From Clostridia bacterium (GTDB taxonomy: Bacteria; Bacillota; Clostridia; Oscillospirales; CAG-272): a stretch of DNA of 55,069 bases. The notes under the pieces are model-generated. The model did no database searches. It saw nothing but the letters and a program-made list of their open reading frames with translations, and had not been told where the DNA came from. Below are positions 1-7,296 of this stretch, in pieces. Within the stretch, counting starts at the first letter, position 1, and every line of letters starts with the position of its first letter. The stretch lies in the NCBI GenBank assembly GCA_017517745.1, contig JAFWYJ010000025.1, positions 1 through 55,069 of the forward strand, in the 5' to 3' direction. The position numbers were made by a program, and so were the translations under genes.

Positions 1-2
1 GC

Positions 3-170
3 TATATGAACGATGCGCAGGTCACGAAATCGATCAAGAACGATGCCAATGCCGCAGCTGATACGGCAGCACTGAACGCTGCGTTCGCGAGCTGCTACTA
101 CGGTGTTAGCGCAGAAGAGATCGAAGCAAACGAAACCTATCTGGCAATCCTTGCCGCACTTGTTGGCTGA
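3..170 (+). CDS. C-terminal fragment of an unidentified protein
   Basis: The window opens inside a reading frame that runs for 55 codons to a TGA. The frame is Ala, Asn and Asp rich and ends in a hydrophobic ILAALVG tail. No family is recognisable from so short a piece. It is followed 22 bases later by a strong hairpin with a T-rich flank, which fits the end of a real gene. The other two forward frames stop almost at once. The start lies outside the window. Confidence 0.55.
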   Translation, partial: YMNDAQVTKSIKNDANAAADTAALNAAFASCYYGVSAEEIEANETYLAILAALVG

Positions 171-192
171 TCAAACAATCATACCTATTTTA

Positions 193-228
193 GGGCTGTC
201 TCAAGCTAAGCTTGAGACAGCCCCTTTT
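193..228. terminator. Bidirectional hairpin terminator, shared repeat type
   Basis: A 13-bp perfect stem (GGGCTGTCTCAAG / CTTGAGACAGCCC) with a 5-base loop is followed by CTTTTC on the plus strand. It would end the leftmost plus-strand gene and the facing minus-strand gene. The same stem sequence recurs at 13075-13107, so this is a dispersed terminator type. The last codons and stop codon of the facing gene lie inside the stem-loop. Confidence 0.8.
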
Positions 229-2419
229 CATGATGCTCTTCGCCAACGCCCAACCACTCGCAAATCCCGGCGATCTCTTTTTGCGCACGGTGGCGCAGCT
301 CCGCACAACTCTCTTCCAACAACGGGACAACCGAGGAACGGGACAACATGCATGCCTCCAAGCGATCGACGAGCGCGCCGACGCTCAACTCCTCCTCCAA
401 AAGAAGCTCCTGCCCTGCCTCGCGCGCAAAGGAGGCGATCTTGGCATCCCGCGGATCGGCAGGAATCCCAACGGCGGGAATTTTCATCGCCGCGGCAAAA
501 ACCAACGCATGCAAGCGCATGACCACCGCGGCTCTGCAAACGCCAAGCAACGCCGCAGCATCGGCAGGCTCACGCAAGACAAACCGATGCGCGCCAAGCT
601 CCGCAAGATCGCCGGGGATCTCGACCGAATCGCTTCGCCGATCGAACACCGGGAAAATCGGAATCATTCGATGGCGCAGGCAAACCACGCGCACCGCCGC
701 ACAGACGATCCGTCCGGTGAGGGCAGTTCCCCTTCCCCCGCGCAAAACAACGCCGAGATAGCCCTTTGCAGGCGGCATTCCATGAGAACGCAGGATCGCA
801 AGTGCGCGCGAACGCGGCGGCAAAGGCATCAGAAGCCCCGCGTCCGCCCCCAAATGCAACCGCCCCGCATCCACCCCGATCGAGGAGAGCAAGCGCATCG
901 AATCGCGATCTCGCAAGCCGACGTAGTAAGTGCGATTCAACACACGCGCGACACGTTTGCAGGCGGATTTTCCGGAGAGCGGTCCGATCCCCGCGCCACA
1001 GATCGCGGTGGGAACGCCCATGAGATTCCCGAGTCGCAAAAGTCCAAGATAATAAAACAGCGAGCGTGCGCTCGTCAAATCCTGCAACAGAGATCCGCCG
1101 CCGCAAATGAAGAGATCCGCCCGTGAAAGCGCAGTCAGAATCGCGATCGGATTTTTACGCGATATGCACCGCACACCGAAGCGGCGGCTGTCTCTTCGCC
1201 ATGCACCGCTGAGCGCAATCACTTCAACCTCCGGTGCGGCGGCGTGAAAGCCCTCCAACATCCCCAGAAGAATGGCGTCGTCTCCCGCGTTTCCGCAGCC
1301 GAAATAGCCTCCCACGACCACACGGGAACGCGCACGCGGACGGATGCAACGGTGATAGAAAGCGTAGGTCTCACGGCACATCCGATCGGCACTGAAGCGC
1401 GACAGCATCAACGATCGGCAAAACAGCCCAGCCGCGCGTCTTTGCACGGGATCCTCCAACAGCGCTGTCAGCGCCTCCTCCAGATTGGCACGGCTCGGGA
1501 GATCTTCTCCCCTGGCGCAAAAATTCGAGAGCGCGGCACGGTCGGCATTCTCTTCGCAAAGAACTCCCCCAAAACCCTGATTTCCACAAAGCACAACGGC
1601 GCATCCGCATGCACACGCCTCCATCGCCGCGCGGGAAACGCCGACAAAAATATGCGCCGCCCGCAATCGCGACGGCATATCCGCCTCCCATCCTCGCACC
1701 TCCACGGCTGTTCGGCAGAGCGCGGCGTTGATCTCCTCCGCGCGCGCCCGTATGACCTCATATTCGCTCCCGCCCCCCGCGATTTCGATCGTGAGCGCGG
1801 GATAACGCCGCAGCAGCGACGGAGCGATGGCGCAGAGAAGCTCCGCTCCCCGACTGCAATCGGCATCCAATCGGCTGGCAAACAAGATCCGCACGTCCCC
1901 CTCCCTCGGCTTGTCAGGCGGAGAAAACCGGGAACAATCAATGCCGTTTGGAATGACGCGCACGCGCTCGGCGGGGAGGCGATATTGTTCACACACGTAG
2001 TCCCGCAGATCCTCGCTGACCGCAATCGTCCGCTCACCCCAATAGCAAAGCCGCGAGAGGATCGGACCGTTGCGAAAACGCGCGTGGACGCTGACCGCGA
2101 CGGCGCACCCTCCTCTTTTCGCGATCCCGCGCAACAGAAAGGCGGGTATCCTCGCATGCGCGTGCAAAAGATCAAACCGCTCGTTTCGCACAAGCTCGAG
2201 AATCCTTCTCCGGATCCGAAACAGTGCCCACGGAAAATGTGTTGGCAGCGCTTCCCGCAAAACCCGCACGCCCTCTGTCTCCAATCGATCCGCCACCGAG
2301 CCGCCGCCACACAAAAGCCATACCTCAGCCCCCATCCGTCGCAAGCCTCGGATCAGTTGCGCGATGTGTGTTTCGGCTCCGCCCGCGTCCATGCGATCGG
2401 TCAACATCAAAATCTTCAT
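206..2419 (-). CDS. Glycosyltransferase (GT4) fused to CsaB-type pyruvyl transferase
   Basis: A 737-residue two-domain enzyme, probably cytoplasmic or membrane-peripheral and acting on cell-wall polysaccharide. Residues 1 to about 360 look like a GT4 glycosyltransferase: an N-terminal [11 protein letters not shown] motif and a donor-site stretch [12 protein letters not shown]. From about residue 366 the sequence becomes a polysaccharide pyruvyl transferase ([19 protein letters not shown], then [10 protein letters not shown] and GLRDRDS), the CsaB family that adds ketal-pyruvate to secondary cell-wall polymers and so creates ligands for SLH-domain proteins. No SLH protein is seen in this window. 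The ATG is preceded only by a purine-rich stretch, so the start is less certain than most. The final codons (KGLSQA, stop) are supplied by the terminator repeat. Confidence 0.85.
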   Translation of the reverse strand: MKILMLTDRMDAGGAETHIAQLIRGLRRMGAEVWLLCGGGSVADRLETEGVRVLREALPTHFPWALFRIRRRILELVRNERFDLLHAHARIPAFLLRGIAKRGGCAVAVSVHARFRNGPILSRLCYWGERTIAVSEDLRDYVCEQYRLPAERVRVIPNGIDCSRFSPPDKPREGDVRILFASRLDADCSRGAELLCAIAPSLLRRYPALTIEIAGGGSEYEVIRARAEEINAALCRTAVEVRGWEADMPSRLRAAHIFVGVSRAAMEACACGCAVVLCGNQGFGGVLCEENADRAALSNFCARGEDLPSRANLEEALTALLEDPVQRRAAGLFCRSLMLSRFSADRMCRETYAFYHRCIRPRARSRVVVGGYFGCGNAGDDAILLGMLEGFHAAAPEVEVIALSGAWRRDSRRFGVRCISRKNPIAILTALSRADLFICGGGSLLQDLTSARSLFYYLGLLRLGNLMGVPTAICGAGIGPLSGKSACKRVARVLNRTYYVGLRDRDSMRLLSSIGVDAGRLHLGADAGLLMPLPPRSRALAILRSHGMPPAKGYLGVVLRGGRGTALTGRIVCAAVRVVCLRHRMIPIFPVFDRRSDSVEIPGDLAELGAHRFVLREPADAAALLGVCRAAVVMRLHALVFAAAMKIPAVGIPADPRDAKIASFAREAGQELLLEEELSVGALVDRLEACMLSRSSVVPLLEESCAELRHRAQKEIAGICEWLGVGEEHHEKGLSQA

Positions 2420-2710
2420 CTTTTTTCACACGCCGCCGAAAAACACTCGGCGTCCTTTCCAAATGCTTGGTTCCAAGGCTATTTTCTGCAAGCCGGTGCA
2501 TTTTCATACCAAGCGCGCCGATTTCCGACAAAAAACGCGCACCAGGACAACGCTTTGACAATATACTTTCCAATGAGAGGCTTCTCGGAAGAAAATTCCT
2601 GCGACAAAGTGTTTCCGCAGTGTTTACCGACCTCGGTTGACGGTAACAATAGGAACAGAACCGCACCGTGGAATCATTCGCCTCAAGCACAAAAGAAAGG
2701 AAATTCGATC
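2420..2710. other. Divergent intergenic region, no gene seen
   Basis: This gap separates the minus-strand glycosyltransferase gene from the plus-strand toxin gene. A short hairpin (CGCCGA / TCGGCG) lies near the start of the glycosyltransferase. A TTGACA box occurs near 2558 but has no good -10 partner. I could not assign either promoter. No antitoxin-sized frame with a ribosome site is visible upstream of the toxin. Confidence 0.4.
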
Positions 2711-3208
2711 ATGAGCGTCAGACGCGGAGATATTTATTATGCCGATCTCAGTCCTGTGATCGGCTCGGAGCAGGGCGGCCTGCGCCCCGTCCTCATCATT
2801 CAAAACGACATCGGGAATCGATACAGCCCCACCGTCATCGCGGCGGCGATCACCTCGCGCATGAGCAAAACAAGACTTCCCACCCACATCGACATTTATG
2901 CCGACGAGGTCGGACTCGCCAAGGATTCGGTGATTCTCCTGGAACAGATCCGCACCCTTGACAAGCGGCGTCTGAAGGAAAAAATGGGACACCTGGACGA
3001 GCGCACGATGGATCACGTCAACACGGCGATCGCCATCAGCTTCGGTCTCGGCACCCCGCAGCAGGATGCCGCCAACCGAGCCATGATGCACCGAGTCCCG
3101 CCCTACACCCCTCGCACCCCCGCCGCTGTTGCGGCAGTAATGCCGCAAGAGGATGACGGACGCGCACCGCAAGCCACTTCCACCGCCGACAACCCACAAG
3201 GAAGCTGA
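2711..3208 (+). CDS. ndoA: EndoA/MazF-family mRNA interferase toxin with C-terminal extension
   Basis: Sequence-specific endoribonuclease of the MazF/PemK family. Residues 1-115 are close to Bacillus subtilis EndoA as I remember it: [20 protein letters not shown] at the start, Arg25 in the RPVLIIQND strand and Thr48 in AAAITS, the positions of the catalytic pair. The family is normally about 116 residues; this one has 165, with a Pro/Ala/Gln-rich tail of about 50 residues that looks disordered. I chose the ATG behind AGAAAGGAAA because the family N-terminus begins there; the frame stays open far upstream but that part has no toxin similarity. No EndoAI/MazE-type antitoxin precedes it, which is unusual. 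A perfect 16-bp hairpin follows. Confidence 0.92.
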   Translation: MSVRRGDIYYADLSPVIGSEQGGLRPVLIIQNDIGNRYSPTVIAAAITSRMSKTRLPTHIDIYADEVGLAKDSVILLEQIRTLDKRRLKEKMGHLDERTMDHVNTAIAISFGLGTPQQDAANRAMMHRVPPYTPRTPAAVAAVMPQEDDGRAPQATSTADNPQGS

Positions 3209-3225
3209 GATCCTACATGACGTCA

Positions 3226-3264
3226 AACAACGCTCCCACGCTTGATAGGCGTGGGAGCGTTGTT
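3226..3264. terminator. Perfect 16-bp hairpin after the toxin gene
   Basis: AACAACGCTCCCACGC and its exact complement enclose a 7-base loop. It follows the toxin stop codon by 17 bases. T-tracts are weak on both sides (TTGTT on the plus strand, TTGTTT on the minus). It probably terminates the toxin gene. The minus-strand remnant gene reads straight into it. Confidence 0.65.
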
Positions 3265-3286
3265 GAAGCAAGCCATGCGCCTGACA

Positions 3287-3613
3287 GGGTTGAATCAGCG
3301 TGATCGGCTTGTTCTTTTTTTTCGTATATTTCGCAGTATATTGGCTTCCTTTCGATCGGCTATCCCATATGACAAGCACGGCATCCGCCATGTCGACCAT
3401 TTGCTCGTTGCGCTTGAGCGGTGCGGCGCGTCCGTAAAGATCATACCGAGGGCGTATGATATATTTGGACAGCCGATGCAAATCCGCATACTGCTCTGCC
3501 AAACGATCGATCCCTCAGGCTCCGCCGCTGATAACGGTGTCAACGTCGGAGGAAATATAGGGCGACAAGTCAAAATCTGTGATACTCCTCGAACCAACGA
3601 TCAGCAATTTCAT
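3287..3613 (-). pseudogene. SLOG/DUF2493-like (YspA-type) gene interrupted by an in-frame TGA
   Basis: The gene starts at an ATG with AAGGAGGA in front and encodes KLLIVGSRSITD, then VISGGA, then TGA, then in the same frame GIDRLAEQYAD and VDMADAVLVIWDSRSKGSQY. This is the order of the nucleotide-binding SLOG fold (GSR motif, SGGAxGxD motif) seen in DUF2493/YspA proteins. The stop replaces the variable residue between GGA and GID, often Arg in relatives; CGA to TGA is one transition. Family-like sequence ends near KPITLIQP, and the frame then runs without a stop into the terminator hairpin and antisense to the toxin, so the natural end also seems lost. Most likely a decayed gene; recoding is possible but unsupported, since genes nearby end in ordinary TGA stops. 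Confidence 0.75.
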
Positions 3614-3632
3614 AGAATCCTCCTTTTTTGAA

Positions 3633-3654
3633 TATATACTTATATAAGTATATA
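3633..3654. promoter_or_regulatory. Perfect 22-bp palindrome between divergent genes
   Basis: TATATACTTAT followed by its exact complement sits between the SLOG remnant (minus) and the small HTH gene (plus), 20 bases from the first and 65 from the second. A two-fold symmetric AT-rich site beside a small Cro/C1-type regulator gene is a natural operator candidate for that regulator. Binding is inferred, not shown. Confidence 0.5.
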
Positions 3655-3719
3655 CCAAAACAGATAGATTGTCAATAGCGTATATATTCGATAAAATAGA
3701 TATCAAAGGAGGGATATCC

Positions 3720-3941
3720 ATGGTAAAATTGAAGATCGATCAATGCTTGAAACAGCGCGGTATGACTCGCTATGAGTTAGCCAAGCGAACCGAGATCAAA
3801 TTTCAAACGATAGACCGCTACTATAAAAACCGCGTCGTTCGTTACGACAGCTATATTTTAGACCGCATCTGCGCGGTTTTGGAATGTCAACCGTGCGACA
3901 TCATCGAATATGTGAAGGACGAGGAAAGGTCTGCGCCCTGA
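3720..3941 (+). CDS. Small Cro/C1-type (YozG-like) HTH regulator
   Basis: A 73-residue DNA-binding protein consisting of little more than one helix-turn-helix: KIDQCLKQRGMTRYELAKRT is followed by a recognition-helix region (EIKFQTIDRYYKNRVVRYD) and a last helix ending in CDIIEYVKDEE. This is the pattern of the short Xre/YozG-type regulators. The ATG is chosen because AAAGGAGGG lies 5 bases before it. It diverges from the SLOG remnant over a perfect palindrome and may autoregulate. A cloverleaf-like repeat with a T-tract follows and may end its transcript. Confidence 0.85.
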   Translation: MVKLKIDQCLKQRGMTRYELAKRTEIKFQTIDRYYKNRVVRYDSYILDRICAVLECQPCDIIEYVKDEERSAP

Positions 3942-4050
3942 TGCGAAGTTCGAAAGTTTCATTCACAAGAAAAAAGCCGATGCAAATGCTTCGGGTTCCT
4001 AAGGACAGTTTTAACAATAAAATAACAGAAAGACAAACGGTTACAACCAG

Positions 4051-4176
4051 AGGCTCCCTTGTGTAAAGGGAGCTGTCAACGAAGTTGACTGAGGGATTGT
4101 TTGAGTATAAATTTCAACTTTTACAATCCCTCCGTCACGGCGTTGCCGTGCCACCTCCCTTTACACAAGGGAGGCT
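4051..4176. repeat. Cloverleaf-like imperfect palindrome (MITE-like repeat)
   Basis: The ends form a 22-bp inverted repeat with one mismatch (AGGCTCCCTTGTGTAAAGGG on the left). Inside are three further stems in series: GTCAAC/GTTGAC, GAGGGATTGT/ACAATCCCTC and CACGGC/GCCGTG. The whole 126 bp can therefore fold as a closed stem with three arms. The right end runs into TTTTT. From memory, similar elements are scattered through gut Clostridia genomes, but only one copy is in this window, so mobility cannot be shown here. It fills most of the 393-base gap between two genes. Confidence 0.65.
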
Positions 4177-4276
4177 TTTTGTTTGCCTGTAAGTGCGCAC
4201 TTACTCACCACTATTGTGTTGGTGCGACTATTCAACTATCAGTAGAAAATGAGTAGCCTATTCAAAAAGAAGGTTA

Positions 4277-4305
4277 TTGAACATTCCTCCTTGATGTAGT
4301 ATAAT
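4277..4305 (+). promoter_or_regulatory. Sigma-A promoter for the HTH-methyltransferase gene
   Basis: TTGAAC, 17 bases, TATAAT, ending 29 bases before the start codon. Both boxes are near consensus and nothing else in the gap competes. Confidence 0.75.
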
Positions 4306-4334
4306 ATAATTGTTTCCAAAAGGAGGTCGTGCTT

Positions 4335-5150
4335 ATGAATATCGGTAAAATTATAACAGATAAGCGAAAGTCGCTCGGATTAACTCAACAGGCGTTGGCA
4401 GAAAAACTCAACATTTCTTTTCAAGCCGTTTCAAAATGGGAAAATGGTACTTCTTATCCCGATGTTACGATTCTCCCCATGCTTGCAACTACTCTTAAGG
4501 TTTCTATAGACTCTTTGCTTGGATATTCCTTGCAATCGCTAACCGAATATGACAAGCGATATGATATGGAGGGCTATTATTGGGGCTTGTCACCCAACCA
4601 TCTTTGTTACGAGATTATGCGTCTCAAGCCTCCGACCACGCCATATAAAGTGCTTGATATAGGGTGCGGTGAGGGTAAGGATGCTGTTTTTCTCGCAAGA
4701 AATGGATATAATGTAACTGCCTTTGACATCTCGGAACAAGGCTTATCAAAAGCACGTGAGCTTGCCGATCACTGTGGTGTTAAAATAGATTTTTTCAAAG
4801 CAGATATCCGTGATTTTAGACTTGAAGCGGATTTTGACATAATTTTTTCGAGTGGAGTATTTCATTATATACCGCAAGAACAACGCAAAAATGTCATTGA
4901 CAGCTTGAAGATACACACCGCAACAAACGGAATAAATGTCATAAATGTTTTTGTTAGAAAACCATTCATTCCATTACCACCCGATATCGAGGAAAGCGAG
5001 ATGGCTGCAGGAGATTGGAAATCAGGAGAACTATTGACATACTATTACGATTGGTTGTTTAGAAAGAGTGAAGAAAGAATTTTTGATTGTAACAGCAGTG
5101 GAGTTCCCCATAAGCATTGTATGGACGTAATAATTGCAGAAAAGATTTAA
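4335..5150 (+). CDS. XRE-type HTH fused to a class I SAM-dependent methyltransferase
   Basis: A 271-residue fusion. Residues 2-65 are an Xre helix-turn-helix (KRKSLGLTQQALAEKLNIS, then FQAVSKWENGTSYPD). Residues from about 90 are a class I methyltransferase fold with motif I VLDIGCGEGKDAVFLARNG and the acidic end of strand 2 (VTAFDIS), then DFDIIFSSGVFHYI. The methyltransferase half resembles TehB-like small-molecule methyltransferases. The substrate is unknown. The ATG is 8 bases after AGGAGG; a GTG 6 bases upstream is too close to that site to be the start. It is a single-gene unit with its own promoter and a following hairpin. An autoregulated detoxification or modification enzyme is a reasonable guess. 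Confidence 0.88.
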   Translation: MNIGKIITDKRKSLGLTQQALAEKLNISFQAVSKWENGTSYPDVTILPMLATTLKVSIDSLLGYSLQSLTEYDKRYDMEGYYWGLSPNHLCYEIMRLKPPTTPYKVLDIGCGEGKDAVFLARNGYNVTAFDISEQGLSKARELADHCGVKIDFFKADIRDFRLEADFDIIFSSGVFHYIPQEQRKNVIDSLKIHTATNGINVINVFVRKPFIPLPPDIEESEMAAGDWKSGELLTYYYDWLFRKSEERIFDCNSSGVPHKHCMDVIIAEKI

Positions 5151-5157
5151 TACAAAA

Positions 5158-5187
5158 GTCTCGGCAAGGGAACTCCCTGCCGAGGCT
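5158..5187 (+). terminator. Hairpin terminator after the HTH-methyltransferase gene
   Basis: CTCGGCA pairs with TGCCGAG and GGG with CCC across one bulged A, followed by CTTTAAC. The U-tract is short, so it may be only partly efficient. Confidence 0.5.
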
Positions 5188-5249
5188 TTAACTATTCAAA
5201 ACTGTCCTTTAGCATCCGAGGCTAAATCGCATCGGCTTTTTTCTGTTGT

Positions 5250-6113
5250 TCAATTTTCCAACACCGAGTCGATCAAAGCCGTCAGCGCATCCTTTGTCAT
5301 CGCACCCGTGCGCTTGGCAACCACGATGCCGTTCTCATCGAGCACCAGCGTCATGGGATAGGCGTAGCCATTCAAAGAGAGAAAATAGCTTTCACGCGCG
5401 TCATCGTGTCCGAAAATGATCGGAGAATCGGCGTAATGCTCGGCGATGTACGCGGGAGCGTCTGTGATTCCCTGGTAGGAATGAACGGCAATCATGACGA
5501 TTCTGTCACCGTATTCCCTCGCCACCTCGTCAAAATGCGGAAGCTCTGCCATGCAAGGACCGCACCACGTACCCCAGAAATTGAGCACCGTCACCTTGCC
5601 GGCATTTCGGACGTTAAAGGTCTCGGCATCACCCTCGCCCTCAAACAGCGGAATATCCCACGCATAGCAAAGATCTCCCGGCAGACTCCCCTCCGGTAAA
5701 ACCTCGACAAATCTTGCCCAGAGCAACAGGTCGGCGTTCTCGGTGTAAGAAAGCGTCTCGAACACCTCGGAAAGCGTCTTTCCGCTCCACGCGCTCACGT
5801 CCACGGGTTGCTCCCATTTGCCCTTGTCGCGATACCAACCGACAAAGCGGAAGCCTTGCTTGGCGGGAGCGATCGGAACACCGCTCTCCGAGAAGATTGC
5901 ATAAAGCTCGTTGTCAACAATAAAAAGAAGATTCGCCGTCTCTCCCGACAGCGACGGCTGTGTGCTTTCCTCTTCTCCACCGTTTCCCGTGTCTACCGTT
6001 TCTTCGGACAGCGGCAGTGTGGTTTCCTCTTCTCCTCCATCGTTCACGCATCCGCTCAAAAGCAACGCGGAAAGCAACAGCAACGACAGCAGGATTTTCA
6101 AATACGGTTTCAT
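5250..6113 (-). CDS. TlpA/ResA-like thioredoxin-fold lipoprotein
   Basis: A 287-residue exported lipoprotein. The signal peptide (KILLSLLLLSALLLSGC) ends in a lipobox with Cys22. A Glu/Thr-rich linker follows, then an InlB-like strand pair (FRFVGWYRDKGKW). From about residue 170 comes a thioredoxin fold of the AhpC/TSA-Redoxin type: NFWGTWCGPC puts the redox cysteines near 184 and 187, and YAYPMT gives the cis-proline near 253. It should sit on the outer face of the membrane and reduce or exchange protein disulfides. The ATG behind AAGGGGG is chosen because the signal peptide begins there. A consensus promoter lies upstream. Its partner, for example a CcdA-type membrane reductase, is not nearby. 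Confidence 0.9.
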   Translation of the reverse strand: MKPYLKILLSLLLLSALLLSGCVNDGGEEETTLPLSEETVDTGNGGEEESTQPSLSGETANLLFIVDNELYAIFSESGVPIAPAKQGFRFVGWYRDKGKWEQPVDVSAWSGKTLSEVFETLSYTENADLLLWARFVEVLPEGSLPGDLCYAWDIPLFEGEGDAETFNVRNAGKVTVLNFWGTWCGPCMAELPHFDEVAREYGDRIVMIAVHSYQGITDAPAYIAEHYADSPIIFGHDDARESYFLSLNGYAYPMTLVLDENGIVVAKRTGAMTKDALTALIDSVLEN

Positions 6114-6149
6114 CTTTCGTCCCCCTTTGACCGGATCTTTGTTACTTAC

Positions 6150-6178
6150 ATTATAACACACCGCCCCCGAGTTGTCAA
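6150..6178 (-). promoter_or_regulatory. Consensus sigma-A promoter for the thioredoxin lipoprotein
   Basis: On the minus strand TTGACA, 17 bases, TATAAT: a perfect match to both hexamers, 36 bases before the start codon. Confidence 0.85.
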
Positions 6179-6253
6179 TATCACGCTGACGATCCTCAAC
6201 TTTTCCCCGGTTGAAAAGTGAACTTTTTTCAAAAAATCCAAAAACTTGCAACA

Positions 6254-6291
6254 AAAAAGCATTACCTCCATGCACCAAGGTAATGCTTTTT
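6254..6291. terminator. Bidirectional terminator
   Basis: AAAAAGCATTACCT and AGGTAATGCTTTTT form a 14-bp perfect stem with a T-run on either strand. It closes the long minus-strand operon upstream of it and insulates the thioredoxin lipoprotein promoter. Confidence 0.85.
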
Positions 6292-6309
6292 GTCTTGTTC
6301 CCAAGATGA

Positions 6310-6441
6310 TTATTTCTTGTTTTTCTCTTTTGAGCGTTTGTCGTTGATGATCTGCAACAGCTCGGCTCGCATTCTGCGGGGAAACCGAAAGTTTTTGCTG
6401 TTACGATAACCGCGCAATCCGAGGAAACCGAGGGAAGGATC
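6310..6441 (-). other. 43-codon frame directly after the YwaF-like stop codon
   Basis: The frame continues past the TGA of the upstream membrane-protein gene for 43 codons to a TAA, followed by the operon terminator. It begins DPSLGFLGLRGYRNSKNFRF and ends in a basic tail (KRSKEKNKK). The GFLG start recalls the beginning of some small DUF3796-type membrane proteins, but no membrane segment follows. Possible starts are an internal TTG or ATG without a clear ribosome site. It may be a remnant, a translated tail or chance. Confidence 0.25.
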
Positions 6442-7245
6442 TCAAATCTGCTCGCAATCGATTTCTCCTTGCGTTTTGTTTTTTGTGTTTCCCTGCATAC
6501 GCGCCTTGCGGTCGATCAGATACCACGGCAGATATGCGAGCACAAAAAGCACCGTGACCGCTGCCGCCATGATCAAAATACGAACCGCAAAAATGGGAGG
6601 CAGAATGTCGAGAATCGAAGGCGTGTCCTCGGGCTTCGCCATGAAAAGATAGTTGGCACCGGGGCCGATGATGGTGTTCGCCGCATATGCGACAACAGCC
6701 AAAACACCCAAACCGATATAAGCCCGCACGAAGGACTTGATCGTCGGACGCATTTTATGCACGAAGATCATATAGAACACCGTGATGTATCCCAGCGTAT
6801 GCTCCAGCCAGAACTGATAGTAACGGAAGCGCAACGGACCCGTATAAGTAATGACCGTGGGCGTGATCAGCGCAAAGACCGTTCCCGAAAACAGCCAGAA
6901 ATAGCAGAAGTCAAACAGCGACTGTGACTTGGTCAGGACCATATAGCTGCCGAAGATCACCACCCAACCGCAAACCGTGATCGGAAGATGGTCGACGGGA
7001 TTGGGACCAAGCTCGGGAAGGGCAATCAAACGCCAATAATATGACATTTCGGAAATGATCATGGCAAACGCCAATGCATAGCGGATCTTCGGCTCATGTT
7101 TCCAGGATGCGATCTGCTCACGGTAGCGGCTGATCAAGAGGATCAGCCCCACCATCAACAGAATCGGCAGGAAATGCGCCAACGAAAAATTAACGAACTC
7201 CACCTCGTCGCTCTGTCCGAAAAACTCATGCAAAAAATTTTTCAT
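6442..7245 (-). CDS. YwaF/TIGR02206-family integral membrane protein
   Basis: A 267-residue polytopic membrane protein of unknown biochemical function. About six or seven hydrophobic segments can be seen, for example FLPILLMVGLILLISRY, ITVCGWVVIFGSYMV and ILIMAAAVTVLFVLAYLPWY. The N-terminal half carries the family's ISEMSYYWRL, the PNPVDHLPITVCG loop and a later FRYYQFWLEHTLGY segment, typical of the YwaF group. The ATG is chosen behind GAAGGAGA; a codon 10 residues upstream lacks a ribosome site. It lies 51 bases after the last ABC permease gene with no terminator between, so it probably belongs to the same transcript. A role in nucleoside uptake is not implied by the family. Confidence 0.85.
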   Translation of the reverse strand: MKNFLHEFFGQSDEVEFVNFSLAHFLPILLMVGLILLISRYREQIASWKHEPKIRYALAFAMIISEMSYYWRLIALPELGPNPVDHLPITVCGWVVIFGSYMVLTKSQSLFDFCYFWLFSGTVFALITPTVITYTGPLRFRYYQFWLEHTLGYITVFYMIFVHKMRPTIKSFVRAYIGLGVLAVVAYAANTIIGPGANYLFMAKPEDTPSILDILPPIFAVRILIMAAAVTVLFVLAYLPWYLIDRKARMQGNTKNKTQGEIDCEQI

Positions 7246-7296
7246 TGAAAAATCTCCTTCTCTATTTTTTTGCAAAATGAGAGAATCTTTGCAAAA

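Noticed and set aside
1244-2710. Upstream extension of the toxin frame by almost 490 codons
   Set aside because: It is antisense to the GT4-CsaB gene and lacks toxin-family similarity; the ATG at 2711 with its ribosome site starts exactly where EndoA proteins start.
2624-3286. Long minus-strand frame continuing from the SLOG remnant across the toxin gene
   Set aside because: Beyond KPITLIQP it translates the terminator hairpin and the antisense of the toxin gene; no family features.
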